Shown piece by piece: positions 10,693-21,759 of a stretch of 64,000 bases of DNA (position 1 is the first letter of the stretch; each line of letters starts with the position of its first letter). A model generated the notes under the pieces. That model saw nothing but the letters and a program-made list of their open reading frames with translations. It did not search any database and had not been told where the DNA came from. The stretch spans positions 1,426,001-1,490,000 of the forward strand of contig JAKUDP010000008.1 of assembly GCA_022570795.1 (NCBI GenBank). The letters run 5' to 3'. The position numbers were made by a program, and so were the translations under genes. Source of the stretch: Sphaerulina vaccinii. Lineage: Eukaryota > Ascomycota > Dothideomycetes > Mycosphaerellales > Mycosphaerellaceae.

Positions 10693-11190
10693 ATGAAGAC
10701 AATTTTCTACTTGTTGTCTACTACTCCTAGCCAGAGGAGCTGAAAATGTACAATATGCGCTCAACAGTGATCTAACATGGATTTCAGCAACAGATCAAGA
10801 CTTGGATCCAGCATCATTGGAGGAATCTCACTTGGTGGTAAGTGATGAAACATGGCAAGGAGATCGCACTGCCGTCAGTCAGTCTCTCAACTAAGCCTCT
10901 TCTAGTACATCGACGAGAATGACCTTGCCTGGCGGATCTACTTTCAAGACGGTGCTCCTGTCGTTGTCTACGAGCCTAATGATGAGCCCGATCACGACGA
11001 TAAAATAAAGAGGCAGGCCGGTACAGAGGGCCGCAACCAGGGCATGGGCTGTCGCCCGGAAATCTATGGCAATTGTATCAAAGCTGTAAACCCAGATTCT
11101 CGTAGTGTTTGTGCTTATTACAATCGATGCAAACGTCGGGGGAATCACAGCAAGAGAGATGATGATGATGGTTATTTGGATGAGATATGA
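10693..11190 (+). pseudogene. RALF-like cysteine-rich secreted peptide gene, signal-peptide exon out of frame
   Basis: Coding exons about 10693-10837 and 10906-11190 flank a 68-bp intron (gtaagt...tctag). Exon 2 encodes an acidic propeptide, a dibasic Kex2-type site (KIKR at about 11005-11016) and a mature domain with four cysteines: CRPEIYGNC, NPDSRSVC and YYNRCKRR. The order Y-x-N-C, N-P-x-S-R, C-x5-C and a terminal basic pair recalls the C-terminal half of plant RALF hormones and their fungal homologues; the YISY receptor motif is not obvious. The best ATG (10693, start of a hydrophobic signal segment) is one base out of frame with the rest of exon 1. The copy is therefore either inactive, misassembled, or begun by an exon I missed. 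RALF assignment is a hypothesis. Confidence 0.45.
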
Positions 11191-12446
11191 TGTAAAACAG
11201 CTCTTCGGATTACAGCTATGATACTGGGTAACGGCTCGTTGCTTGGTTGATCGCGCATTTGCAGTGGCGAAGCTCACTAGTAGGAGCTGATGCGGTGGAG
11301 CGAAGACTCTCTGTCAACTTTGCTTAGGTAGTAGCAGTATACCAAATCGCACTGTCTACTGTCCATATATACTTGCGAACGCTCTCCGCACATCTCTTAT
11401 GTCGAGAGAGGATCCATCGGTCGTTTTCGGGACTTGCACCTCTGGGCATCAACATAATTCGGAAGCAGAAAGGTGCTGCTTCTTGAAGACGTGCTTTCAC
11501 GAGCATACCTCGACCAATAGTCATTGCCGGCTTCGAGTATACCGTTCGTCGACTTGATTGCTGGTCGGCGACTCCCGAGAACAGTATCTCCACACCATGG
11601 TGATGGCTGCAACTCAGACAGATCAAGACCAGCTGAAGCCACGCAATGATGACGCTCGCCACTGAGCTCGAAAGCGATGGTATACACTAGGTCATGGCAT
11701 CGAACTGCTTCAAGCTGATCCATGTCGATCGCAAACTATTCTTGTATGATGCGGACAGCGGCATAGCGGAAGGTGGCATCAGGAGCGGATGTTCGCATCG
11801 AAGCCGAGTTTCTTGCATTTCAATAGACGATTAGTCGTCACAATCCAATTGTGCCTGTACAGCTGAAACAGTCTTGCGTGCCCAAGTCCCTCTTTCGAGT
11901 GTGACATCGTGCTGCACAGCCTCTTGAAGCGGTTCGCCCGAGCACTCGCCAACTCCGCCAACCTTGCTCGCGCTGACGACCATCGAATCACATGTTGCAG
12001 AAGTCCATAATAGCGGATCGACAAGAACCTGTTTGCGCGTGCGGGACAGACGCGCTCCGATCTGGCGTGTGTAGTGAAGTTGATGTCAGGAAGAAGAAGA
12101 GAAAGAAGCCAGAAGCAGAGAAGTGCTCAGGTCAGGTCAGGCTTCCACCATTCACTGACTTCAGCCGCGACTGCCATTTTGCGACAACAGAAACAACGTC
12201 ACGCGAACACGATTACCACACTTTCTCGCCACTCCGTCTGCAGTGAGAAACAGTCAGACTGCCCAGCTTTGCGCCATCGGACTCGAACCACTCCGCGCAT
12301 CGCTCCAACAACTCAGAAGAGCGCATCAAGTGTCGGAGCATAGCATAGCCCCGCCAGCATAGAATTGCGCGACAAGAAGGCATACTTTCTACCTGCATCG
12401 AGGAGAACATATACTGCGGCCAGAGCGCCGCGAAAGGGCAGCCAAT
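11191..12446. other. Intergenic stretch before the patatin gene
   Basis: About 1.25 kb. It contains short minus-strand frames, the longest 11397-11723 (108 codons), without motif or partner exon. The last few hundred bases are the likely promoter and leader of the patatin gene. Confidence 0.4.
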
Positions 12447-14369
12447 ATGGACGATATTGTGAGAGTCAGGCGCAAGGACACTACCAAAGGACCACCATTG
12501 CGGATTCTGTCACTCGATGGAGGTGGAATCAGAGGATATAGCATGCTTATAATCCTGCAAGAGTTGATGCACAGAACCTTTGTCGAGATTGAGGGGAGAG
12601 CGCCGAAGAGACACGAGATACCGAAGCCATGCGAGCATTTCGATCTGATAGTGGGCACTGGAACGGGCGGGTTGATTGCCATTATGCTGGGAAGATTACG
12701 ACTGGACTTGGACACCTGTAAGGACGTCTATGTACGGATGACAAGAAAGGTCTTCATGACAGATAAAACTGTCTTTGGCATGCCCTGGAAGAGTACCATG
12801 TTTAAAGCATCTATGCTGGAGGAGGCCATACGGGAGACTGTCAAAGAACATACCATATTTGAGGATGAAGGAAATGACTCGTTGGCAAATGCTGCGCCCA
12901 TGACTCCAACCAGTGCTCACAGCTACAATCCGAACATTCCGCCCATCCCACATAGGACTATGAGCCAGAGCAGTCATTACAGCCAGATTGGACAAAGTTC
13001 CATGGGCAACAGAGTATCAATTGGCTCGATGAAGCCTGGGAACCCAAATGCGTTGCTTTACGACACTCGAGAGAACCGCACCAAGACAGCATTGACAGCC
13101 GTATTGAAAGGAACCTCCCACACAGTATTGCTAAGATCGTACGACTCGAGGAAGGAGCCAGCTCCGGATGTCAATTGTGCGATTTGGCAGGCAGGACGTG
13201 CAACGTGCGCAACACAAATGGCGTTCAAGCCCATTCAAGTTGGTCAATCGGTGTATCTGGACGAAGGCGCCGGCAAGTACAACCCTGCTCCGCTGGTCCT
13301 CGACGAGGCCGTGTCGAATGAGTGGCCCGGGCGAGAGGTAGGTGTCTTTGTCAGTGTAGGAACTGGAAAGCGACCTGCTTCGTCAAGTGCCAACCAGCAC
13401 GAATGGTGGGAAGGCTTCCTTGGAGGGAGCATGGGCGAATTCGCAGAGGCGCGAAGGAAAATGATTCAGAAGCTGGAAAACTGCGAAAGAGCCCACGAGT
13501 TCATGCTGCGAGAACATCTAGCAGCGAGAGGAGTCAACCCTGAAGTATACTATCGACTAAATGTAGAAGTTGGAGTGGGCGAGTTTGGCATGAATGAGTG
13601 GATGCGGCTGGCAGAGATCAGCACAAGCACAAGGTCATACTTGTCCAAGAAAGAAGTGGAAGCGATCAGTTGTGGTGCAGCCTCAAGAATCGCCAAGATC
13701 CATTTCGCAAAGATCAGACATGACCGAGCAGAAGCACGAAGGGCAGCAGGCACCGACCAGCCGAACTATGCGTCTCAGAACCCTTGGGAGAGACCACTGG
13801 CTACAGTACCGCCTCCACAAAACTTCGCAGTCGAATTGCCTGGAGACGACCAGTACCGACCCGGACAGCATTATGCGGACAATGGACAGTTCGTGCAACG
13901 ACCTTCAGACCACAAGTACAGCCTCACGACTAGTGATTACGATCGGCACAACAGCAACTCCACGCCCACTCAGCACTCATACAACTCTTCGCCTTACAAT
14001 TCGCCTCAGGTCACCGCAACGAGACCATCCTTCGACGATCGACCAGGCTCCATCCGCTTCAGCTCAAGCTCATACCAACCCCAAGAGCCTTCGCCTCGAC
14101 ACAGTGGAGACGTCTCTCGTCCATTGTCACACCCACCTGTACCACTATCTTCACCACCTCCTGTGCCTCCTAAGACACCAGTGAATGGTGGTCTGCCGTA
14201 TCCCGATCGCAATAGCCCACCTCAGCTGTCAGCCCTTGACGGCGGATACGCAGCGGCACCACCAATGACGTTTATGAACATGGGTGATTTGGGTAGGAGA
14301 TTACCTTATCCTGATGTCGAAGGAGGGCCGCCGCCTGTGAATATGGGAAACAAGCCGACGCTGTCGTGA
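12447..14369 (+). CDS. Patatin-like phospholipase family protein, predicted inactive (640 aa)
   Basis: Intronless. The oxyanion-hole motif DGGGIRGYS is at residues 24-32. The nucleophile elbow, normally G-x-S-x-G, reads GTGTGG at 70-75, so the catalytic serine is replaced by Gly72. The Asp motif near 272 reads LDEGAG instead of DG[GA]. Residues 1-420 follow the single-domain fungal patatin fold, with a family-typical insertion (about 145-200). The C-terminal 200 residues are disordered, rich in Pro, Ser and Tyr, and include poly-proline SH3-type ligands (PPVPPKTP). Active relatives hydrolyse phospholipid or neutral lipid acyl chains; this one may act as a lipid-binding or scaffold protein. 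The gene frame is clean, so the change is not ordinary decay. Confidence 0.85.
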   Translation: MDDIVRVRRKDTTKGPPLRILSLDGGGIRGYSMLIILQELMHRTFVEIEGRAPKRHEIPKPCEHFDLIVGTGTGGLIAIMLGRLRLDLDTCKDVYVRMTRKVFMTDKTVFGMPWKSTMFKASMLEEAIRETVKEHTIFEDEGNDSLANAAPMTPTSAHSYNPNIPPIPHRTMSQSSHYSQIGQSSMGNRVSIGSMKPGNPNALLYDTRENRTKTALTAVLKGTSHTVLLRSYDSRKEPAPDVNCAIWQAGRATCATQMAFKPIQVGQSVYLDEGAGKYNPAPLVLDEAVSNEWPGREVGVFVSVGTGKRPASSSANQHEWWEGFLGGSMGEFAEARRKMIQKLENCERAHEFMLREHLAARGVNPEVYYRLNVEVGVGEFGMNEWMRLAEISTSTRSYLSKKEVEAISCGAASRIAKIHFAKIRHDRAEARRAAGTDQPNYASQNPWERPLATVPPPQNFAVELPGDDQYRPGQHYADNGQFVQRPSDHKYSLTTSDYDRHNSNSTPTQHSYNSSPYNSPQVTATRPSFDDRPGSIRFSSSSYQPQEPSPRHSGDVSRPLSHPPVPLSSPPPVPPKTPVNGGLPYPDRNSPPQLSALDGGYAAAPPMTFMNMGDLGRRLPYPDVEGGPPPVNMGNKPTLS

Positions 14370-15824
14370 AGGAAGAGATACTGATTCCGAGTTGTATGAT
14401 GATGCCTTGAGCGATGAATGATACCCCAGATGCATTTCTTTTCGGCGCGTTCGAGCAAGAGGACTTGGAAGCATAGCATGAAGAGATGTGGTGGAGATGA
14501 GTTGGCCTATCTCCTATACGATCTAAACGATGAGACTTATCACTTATCCTCGACTGACGCAGTCTACGAAGACAATTACATGTTTCTTCGCAACTTCTCG
14601 CCATTCCATCATTGATCCCGTTCCTACGCCACTGCATTCTTCTTCCCAAATTGACCACTCTGCCCAAGATGCGGAGTTCGCTTCATCTCGCATACAGACT
14701 TGGCAGGCGCGGTGACTGAATTCGACACGCGTCGCAACTGCTGTATGAAACACAGACGACATCCATCTCCATCTCCATCTGTTTCGACTTTCCGACACTC
14801 TCTATTATGTGTGCTGACCTACATTATCACCACATCTCCTTATGACCAACCTGATATACGTCCGCAAGCCACTTCAATAGCATCCTCTCAATCAGGCAGG
14901 TCGTGTAACAACCTTGGCTACACACAAGCCACCATTCGCCTCCCGACGGCACAGCACACCCAAGAGGAAGGCACGAACATAAGCACTTGGACACGACGCC
15001 ACTATCTTCTGAGGGAACAACTTAACGCTCCCTTGAGAGCTTACACCGAGCTCTCACGCGACAAGTTACCTCTGCTCCGCAAGATGCTGGAGAACCTGGT
15101 ATCGGGTGTCGCCTGTGTACCCCAAGACTGGTGACCTGCATGCTTGGAGCTCCACAGCTGAGGATCCTCCAAGAGCCGTGAAGATCAACTTCCTGTGTGG
15201 TTAGCAAGAAGTGCAAGCTGAACTCGAGACTCAACCGCGGCGTACTGCCATTCCGTTGGTCGCCACTAACTTACCACCGGTAAATGGCACACATCCGGCT
15301 ACACTCAAAGAACTTCATTCCAGCAGATACGGGCTCATCAGCAATGCAGAACCATTCTCACATCAGCATCGCTGATATGGGCCTTGGCTACGATGATTCC
15401 AATATCACAAAGGCGACGTCCGCGGTGCATTACTTGCACAATGAAGTATCAACTTCTCGGTCAACCCGGTAGGAATGATAGACCTTATCGGCTTGGCAAT
15501 CGAACGCGGCAAAATGCCCGCAACTAAAATCCTGAGATCAGCACGGTCGGCCACAAAACGAACGCACTCCATGCGTTGCCAAGTACACCACTGCGATGCT
15601 ACAGTAGTAATAGCGAATCAGGACTGCTTCAGACGTTCTAGAGGCTCGACAGGCCAAGTACTTGCAGATAAGGTGTCGCATGGCAGACATAGAAAGGGTC
15701 GTGCTCAGGTGGAGTTCAGATTTAAGAGTACCATCGTCTGGAGCTGCACGCGCACAGCACGAATTTCCTCGAGTCTTTGTCGTTTGTTTGGTTGACAGCT
15801 TGACAGCTTGCTGCAGTTGAAGTC
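14370..15824. other. Long intergenic stretch before the nucleoside transporter
   Basis: About 1.45 kb with no supportable gene. The longest frame (14700-15134) has atypical composition, no motif and no partner exon. It should contain the transporter promoter. Confidence 0.4.
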
Positions 15825-17785
15825 ATGGAGTACGCGCCTGGAGATTCGATGTACAAGACTGACCCAGCAATGGATCCAGCAAATCAGCACACCCATGGGC
15901 ATCTCCACCATGGCCACAAAGCACATCAAACCGGCAACGATGTGCCTACATACACTGTAAACACTACCAACGAGCGCAGTACGATACCGGATCCGAGCGC
16001 GCAAGAAATCGGCCACAGCCATGGTCCAGCATACGGCAGCGAAAAGAAGGGCGACTACAGCGTCGATGTTGAGCAAGGAAACGTGATAACACCCACGAAG
16101 TCATTGGAGACATCTGAAGAGTCTGAGAGCAAGAAGCGATCATTTTATCGCAGATATCGAATCTTCGTCCACGTTGCGATATGGCTATTGGCAACTGGCT
16201 GGTGGATAGCAGGACTGGTGCTTCACCATCCAGGCACTGCTCAGCCCAAGAATTGGGTAGTTCCATTCCTCATCTGGCTTGCTATTACGATTCGAATCGT
16301 GACACTGCACACTGGTACATCATTCGTTACGAGGCCCATGCACTGGACATGGAATCAGACCGGAACCCGAGTCAACAACATGATCCCAGAAAAGTTCAGG
16401 CTCTGGGTCGGCGCGGCAGTCACCTTCGCTGTGATCCTGGTGGGCTCCTTCGCCAGCGCCGAATCGCAAGACAACACTCGTGAAAACCGCGCAATTTCGC
16501 TGTTTGGCATGGTCGTCCTCATTGCTGGTCTATATGCCACCTCGAGGAACAGGAGCAAGATCAACTGGCACACGGTCATTTCTGGCTTCCTGATTCAGTA
16601 TATTATTGCACTGTTTGTCCTGAGGACTGGAGTCGGATATGACATCTTCAACTTCATTTCTTCTCTTGCGCGATCTCTGCTCGGATTCGCGAAGAATGGT
16701 CTGTCTTTCCTGACCTCTGAAGAATGGGTCGGAGAGACCTTCTGGTTCTTGGTGACTGTGCTTCCAGCCATCATCTTCTTCGTGTCATTGGTGCAGCTCT
16801 TCTACTACGTTGGCCTGATTCAGTGGTTCGTTGGCAAGTTTGCCGTCTTCTTCTTCTGGTCGATGAGGATCTCTGGAGCTGAGGCTGTTGTCGCTGCCGC
16901 TACTCCTTTCATCGGACAAGGAGAATCTGCAATGCTGATCAAGCCGTTCGTGCCACATTTGACTATGTGCGAACTTCATCAAGTCATGTGCTCTGGTTTC
17001 GCCACAATTGCTGGTTCCGTGCTGGTCGCATATATTGGCATGGGACTCAATCCACAAGCTCTGATTTCATCTTGTGTCATGTCCATTCCAGCTTCCCTCG
17101 CTGCATCCAAGATGCGATGCCCAGAGGAGGAAGAGTCTCTGACAGCTGGTAGGGTCGTCGTGCCAGATGATGACACCCACAAGGCCGCCAATGCTCTTCA
17201 CGCTTTCGCCAACGGAGCCTGGTTGGGTCTTAAGATCGCCGCCATGATCTTGACCACGCTTCTCTGCATTATCGCATTTGTTGCACTCATCAACGGTCTT
17301 CTCACCTGGTTTGGCCGCTACATCAACCTGACTGGCGACTACGATCTCACAATCGAACTGATCCTCGGATACGTCATGTACCCAGTTGCGTTCTTGCTCG
17401 GTGTTCCACGTGGTCCTGATCTCGTCAAGGTTGGCCGTCTCATCGGTATCAAGGTCGTCACCGTAAGTTTCAGATCTCCAGTCTCCCCAGAAACAGCAAA
17501 GCTAACACAATCTTGCAGAACGAATTCGTTGCCTTCACTGCCCTCACCACTGATGCTGCCTACGCCGACCTTGCACCACGATCCCGCCTCATCGCTACCT
17601 ACGCTCTCTGCGGTTTCGGCAACATCGGATCTTTGGGTACCCAGATCGGTGTCTTGTCGCAGATTGCTCCAGGACGATCTGGTGATGTTTCGAGATTGGC
17701 TGTCAGTGCTTTGATCACTGGTGTCCTTGCAACTCTTTCATCCGCAAGCATAGCTGGTCTGGTCATTCAGAACGAGCTTGTCTAA
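15825..17785 (+). CDS. Concentrative nucleoside transporter (CNT/SLC28 family, 634 aa, two exons)
   Basis: Join of 15825-17462 and 17519-17785 across a 56-bp phase-0 intron (gtaagt...ttgcag). After a hydrophilic His-rich N-terminus (about 105 residues) there are many membrane helices. The CNT core is clear: GQGESAMLIKPF (about 365-376), the gate domain with ELHQVMCSGFATIAGSVL, the nucleoside/gate region with GVPRGPD, and in exon 2 NEFVAFTAL plus LCGFGNIGSLG. These are the conserved pieces of fungal CNTs, which import nucleosides with H+ or Na+. Location is the plasma membrane or endomembranes. No purine-salvage gene lies next to it. Confidence 0.93.
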
Positions 17786-17930
17786 GAAGCAGTAGATGAT
17801 GTAGTATGATGAAACGACGATGAGAATATTGAATGTTCACCTCCCTCACCATGTCTTTTCTTGTGAAGTTTTAGAGCTGACTTGGTCATTGCCTCACATA
17901 CACTCGCTCGCGATGACTTTGTCCCGTACA

Positions 17931-19139
17931 TCACTTCGACGCGCTCAAAACAATCACCAGCTCTTTCTGCTGCACAGACTTGTCAAGCGGATGAACCTTA
18001 TACAACAGATCCCTCTGTATACCAGCGACCTCCTCAAGCTCCTCCTCGGACATCTTCGACACTTCAAGCGCTGTCATACCAAAGAAAGGATAGTCCCAGC
18101 CGTACAAGACAGCCAGCTCCTGATCATCACCGATCAAGATACTCCCAGCATCAGCGCACTGCAAAGGACGAGCTCGCCACCAACCAGGCCCAGCATGCTC
18201 ATATTTCGGCATGAGACAACCCCAATCGCGAGTCATGACCATGATCATCTCATCTTCTTTCAAGCGTTTCTGTCCTCCAGACAATGATCCATAAACGTCC
18301 AGTGGCCATGTCCCAACGCAAATAGGAAGTATTTGACTTGCTGTAGTAGCTCGTTTGCCCTTAGACTTCACAACACCAGCGCATTGTTGCTTAAGCCACT
18401 TCCTTGTCATGGACTGAACCAGCGAAGCGAAATTGAATCTCCTATCCTTCTTCGTTGGACGCTTGTTCCCACTCTTCTTCTTCTTCTTCTTGGACACCGA
18501 TGACGATGGCGAATTTCTCTCTTTCCACTCCGGATTCTCTCCTCCCTCAAGACATAAATCCTCCCAATTTCGATTCCGATGATATGGATTCGGGTTGAAA
18601 ACAAAAACCCTCTTTCTCGGATATCCGATTTGATCGAACAGTACCTGTGGACCATAGTCTCTTCGTTCGGCAAGATGGTCTGTCGAATAAGCCGCAATGA
18701 GCATACGATTCTTCTTGCTCGTTACGATGTCCAATCCCTTTCTCAATTCCTTCTCATAACGTTTCACTTCTTCCAGATTCTTCCCATTGGTTTTCAGCAT
18801 GAAGTCTTTGAACAAGTCCGCGTTGGAAACATCTTTCCACATCTTCTTCACTTGCCAATCATCGAATGATAGAATACAATTAGGATGTTGCGAGATGGTG
18901 TAGAGACCTTCGTAGAAACGTTTCGCAACACGTTGATTAGGACTGGCAATGTAAACGATCACTTCGTCGTATTTTGAGAGATCTTCACCTAAAGTGACAG
19001 TTCGGTGATGGACTTCGTGGCCCATGGATAGGAGGCAGTTGACGAGAGAGTAGTGTGAAGGTACGACCTGGAGTTGTTGGCGAAGGTAGTATTGGCGAAT
19101 ACATTGGTTTTGGTTGAAGCCTGTTATTAGGATATTCAT
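17931..19139 (-). CDS. Putative glycosyltransferase-like protein of possible phage/viral affinity (402 aa)
   Basis: A single uninterrupted exon begins with a Rossmann-type start (MNILITGFNQNQ), then a GHEV strand and a YDEVIVYIASPN segment, as in GT-B folds. The second half contains ILPICVGTWPLDVYG, a TRDWGC segment and GWWRARPLQCADAGSILIGD. A conserved GWWR...AG.ILIGD arrangement is what I associate with glycosyltransferases of large phages and viruses rather than with core fungal enzymes; this is recalled similarity, not a search. A lysine-rich insertion (about residues 218-232) is encoded by a CTT repeat. No signal peptide or membrane anchor. It converges with the CNT gene, with 145 bp between stops. 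Substrate unknown. Confidence 0.5.
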   Translation of the reverse strand: MNILITGFNQNQCIRQYYLRQQLQVVPSHYSLVNCLLSMGHEVHHRTVTLGEDLSKYDEVIVYIASPNQRVAKRFYEGLYTISQHPNCILSFDDWQVKKMWKDVSNADLFKDFMLKTNGKNLEEVKRYEKELRKGLDIVTSKKNRMLIAAYSTDHLAERRDYGPQVLFDQIGYPRKRVFVFNPNPYHRNRNWEDLCLEGGENPEWKERNSPSSSVSKKKKKKSGNKRPTKKDRRFNFASLVQSMTRKWLKQQCAGVVKSKGKRATTASQILPICVGTWPLDVYGSLSGGQKRLKEDEMIMVMTRDWGCLMPKYEHAGPGWWRARPLQCADAGSILIGDDQELAVLYGWDYPFFGMTALEVSKMSEEELEEVAGIQRDLLYKVHPLDKSVQQKELVIVLSASK

Positions 19140-19497
19140 TCTGGCTGTGTGGTGGAGCAGAGAGAGCTTGATGAATAGGATAGGACCTCATATAGTGAGG
19201 CATTCAGCAAACGTAAACATAGAGGTCAGTGGTGCTGTCTGGCATGTTCATCTCTCGATTCTTCTTCGATGTCGGTACTACAGCGCAGCAGTCTGAGACA
19301 AAGGACTTGTGGAATGTCAAGGTAGAAGCTGGAGGTTGCCGGAATGGATGGGGTTCGAGTCTTTGTTCTTGAGATCTCTTTGTTCTCTTGTTCTGATCTG
19401 TCATTGTCTGCTTACCTCAGGAATGTCTCTCGATAAGGCTGGTCGTTGCCGCTACACGCTGTTTTGTCTATGTGCGTAGATGCACCGAAACACTGTA

Positions 19498-19650
19498 CAG
19501 CGTCTTCGCGCATCGGAGCTGGATGCTAGTCTCTAGCAGTCACTACAGACCATGCCAACCTGTTCGTCTCTGGTGCTGTAATTGGGCGCAAGCCTGATGT
19601 CATAGAGAAGCCAACTAGTGCATCCAAGTCCAATGCGTGAAGACGCTATA
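19498..19650 (+). repeat. Diverged direct repeat, copy 1
   Basis: This roughly 153-bp segment starts cagcgtcttcgcgcatcgg and recurs 250 bp downstream at 19748-19900, with about 80 percent identity by eye (shared: gatgct.gtctctagcag, actaca.accatgccaac, gagaagccaactagtgca). There is no evident coding role. Confidence 0.7.
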
Positions 19651-19747
19651 CTTGATCGTTGCATTCCGATGAACTACTTTTCAGCGGGCGTAGCATTGAG
19701 GACTAACAATGACTCCCGCTCACAGTTGCCAGCATGACTGTCGTCTA

Positions 19748-19900
19748 CAGCATCTTGGTGCATCGGGAAGTTGGATGCTGGTCTCTAGCAGGCACTACAA
19801 ACCATGCCAACTTGCTCGTCTCTGGAGCTGCTATTGGCCGCAAGCGTGACTTCAGAGAGAAGCCAACTAGTGCAGCATCTCTCATGCGTGAAGATACTGT
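19748..19900 (+). repeat. Diverged direct repeat, copy 2
   Basis: Second copy of the 19498-19650 segment in the same orientation. Point differences are scattered and include several transitions, consistent with an old local duplication or a remnant of a dispersed repeat. Confidence 0.7.
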
Positions 19901-21759
19901 AGGCCTTCGTGGTCTTCTCATAATTTTTACTGGCTGATATCCATTGGAAGACGACGATGTAGTCCGAGATCATGAGTGTCACAGCAGAAGTGTTCTCGTG
20001 CCATCAATAGACTTTAGGTAAAGTTCGTATGTAGTTCCTGGCTCGTGGTAGATGAAAGGATGATGCAGTCAGCTGGAGCTGTCGCACTGCATAGTGTTTT
20101 GCCATGCGACAGCTGCAGGTCTTGTATTGGGTCACACTCATGATCCCGTCAATCAAGTTTCGAAGCCTTGCTATTGTCGTGAGCTGTTGTGATCTCCGAG
20201 GCTGGCACTCCCTTCCACATTGCTCGCATTGGATCCAGAACTTGTACTCCTCAATTGCAAACGGCGAATTGTTTCGAATATGGCAACGGTATGCGTTCCG
20301 CGAGAGGACTTTTCCCGGCATGACACAAGGTCCCCGGTGTAATCGTGGCCGAGACATGGGAGTTGCCCGGTACTGTAAGTTCGTGGACCATGCGCCGATC
20401 CGGCAGAGCATACAAGCACTTCTCATCGTGCTAACACGAGAAAATCGAGATCATGAGTTCCAGAAGCTGTTGGCCTCCACTTCGAAAGTGTCGGTCTGCT
20501 GTCACGGCTCGTTGACAGTTGTTGCGTGTCTTGGTTGTTGTTGGAGACCCCGCCGCACATGGCAATGGCAAACGCCGTCAAACCTCGTACTGTCGAGACA
20601 AGCAACGTTAGATTCAAGCATGATTGATGAGTAGTGTCAGTAAGAAGGCGTGAGGTCTGATGAAGAAGCGAAGACCTCGGTGCGATCTGCACCAGTCAGC
20701 GTGAGGTCTGACCTGCCAAGAGCATCGGTAGGCGTAAGGCAGAGTGGTTCACGTGGTTCACTGGTTTCGAAGTCGTTCGGGACCACACTGGCGGGCGCCT
20801 CAATGCAGGTCCCTCTCGTAGACAGCTGCGAACTCCGCTTTGAATATTTCAGCGCCAAGATCACATGCACATAAGACTGATGCGCCCAAAGCTCGGTAGT
20901 CGTTTCATGTAGCAGCTAAATCGTGCTAGGTGCATGAGTTTGAGCAGCCACGTTGAAGCAGATCGAGACAGTCCCGAAGACGGTTTTGCTGGTCGTTGTC
21001 CTACCACAGGGCTGAAATCTGTTGAGCCGTGCACTTTGTAGCGTATGATGTGCACAAGGAAGCAGAAAAGATGTGTTTCTAGACCATAATCTCCATCATA
21101 CAGCGTCAAATGTCTCACTCTGATGCCAACGCAGCAGATGTTGTTCGTCACGGCCGCTCTCCACTTCTCGGTGAGTATGATGTGGCTTGATAAGTCGTAT
21201 AGTCGGCTGGTTGTCGGACTTTGCCTGGCGCTTCGAGCCAGACCTCATCGTCTCCATCGAGCTCCATATCCGATGCTCCTACTCCATAGGGAAGAGGAGG
21301 CGCTCTGCAGTAGTGTTTGTGATGTGTTACGGCTAGCCCTTCCTCAACTTCGGTCCTTCCAACATACGAAGCATGCAGTAGCATGTGCCTGCCGGTCACA
21401 AACCGATTGCTCACATGAGAAGCAGGCCACGCAAGCCAGAGTAGCACTTTTTCTCCTCAACTTGAAGCACTTCCTAGTCGATCGCAAAAGTACGCCACCT
21501 AAGGACAAACCGACCAACCCAGGAATCGCATTTCCACTGACACATCGATTGCATCGGCTGTTTCCTGTGAAAGGTGAGTGGGACACAGCTCCTCTGTTGA
21601 GAAAGACATATAAGTGCCGAAGACCAGGGCATGGATTCTGGCTTCTTCTGTGCAGGCATTCACCCGACCTCAAACGCAAATTATACTGACGATCATCGCC
21701 AAGTTCATTGTTACAGAGCATTGTCAAGATCAAGATCCTAAGAACATACCTCCAGAAAC

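Larger units (their letters stand above)
19140..21759. other. 2.6-kb intergenic stretch with an imperfect direct repeat
   Basis: No gene that I can support. Frames such as 20104-20634 and 21123-21689 lack motifs and compete with equally long opposite-strand frames. It contains the two diverged repeat copies listed separately and the promoters of both flanking genes. Confidence 0.4.

Noticed and set aside
10891..11277. Minus-strand 128-codon frame with hydrophobic segments (possible membrane protein)
   Set aside because: It is antisense to exon 2 of the RALF-like gene, whose plus-strand reading has a good intron, a Kex2 site and ordered cysteines. The hydrophobicity is a shadow of GAT/GAC-rich coding on the other strand.
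11397..11723. Minus-strand 108-codon frame upstream of the patatin gene
   Set aside because: Looks mildly protein-like but has no signal, motif, or neighbouring exon; left uncalled.
14700..15134. Plus-strand 144-codon frame
   Set aside because: Low-complexity Ser/Pro/His composition in a promoter-like region; no domain.
20104..20634. Plus-strand 176-codon frame
   Set aside because: Irregular composition, several equally long frames on the other strand, no motif or splice partner.
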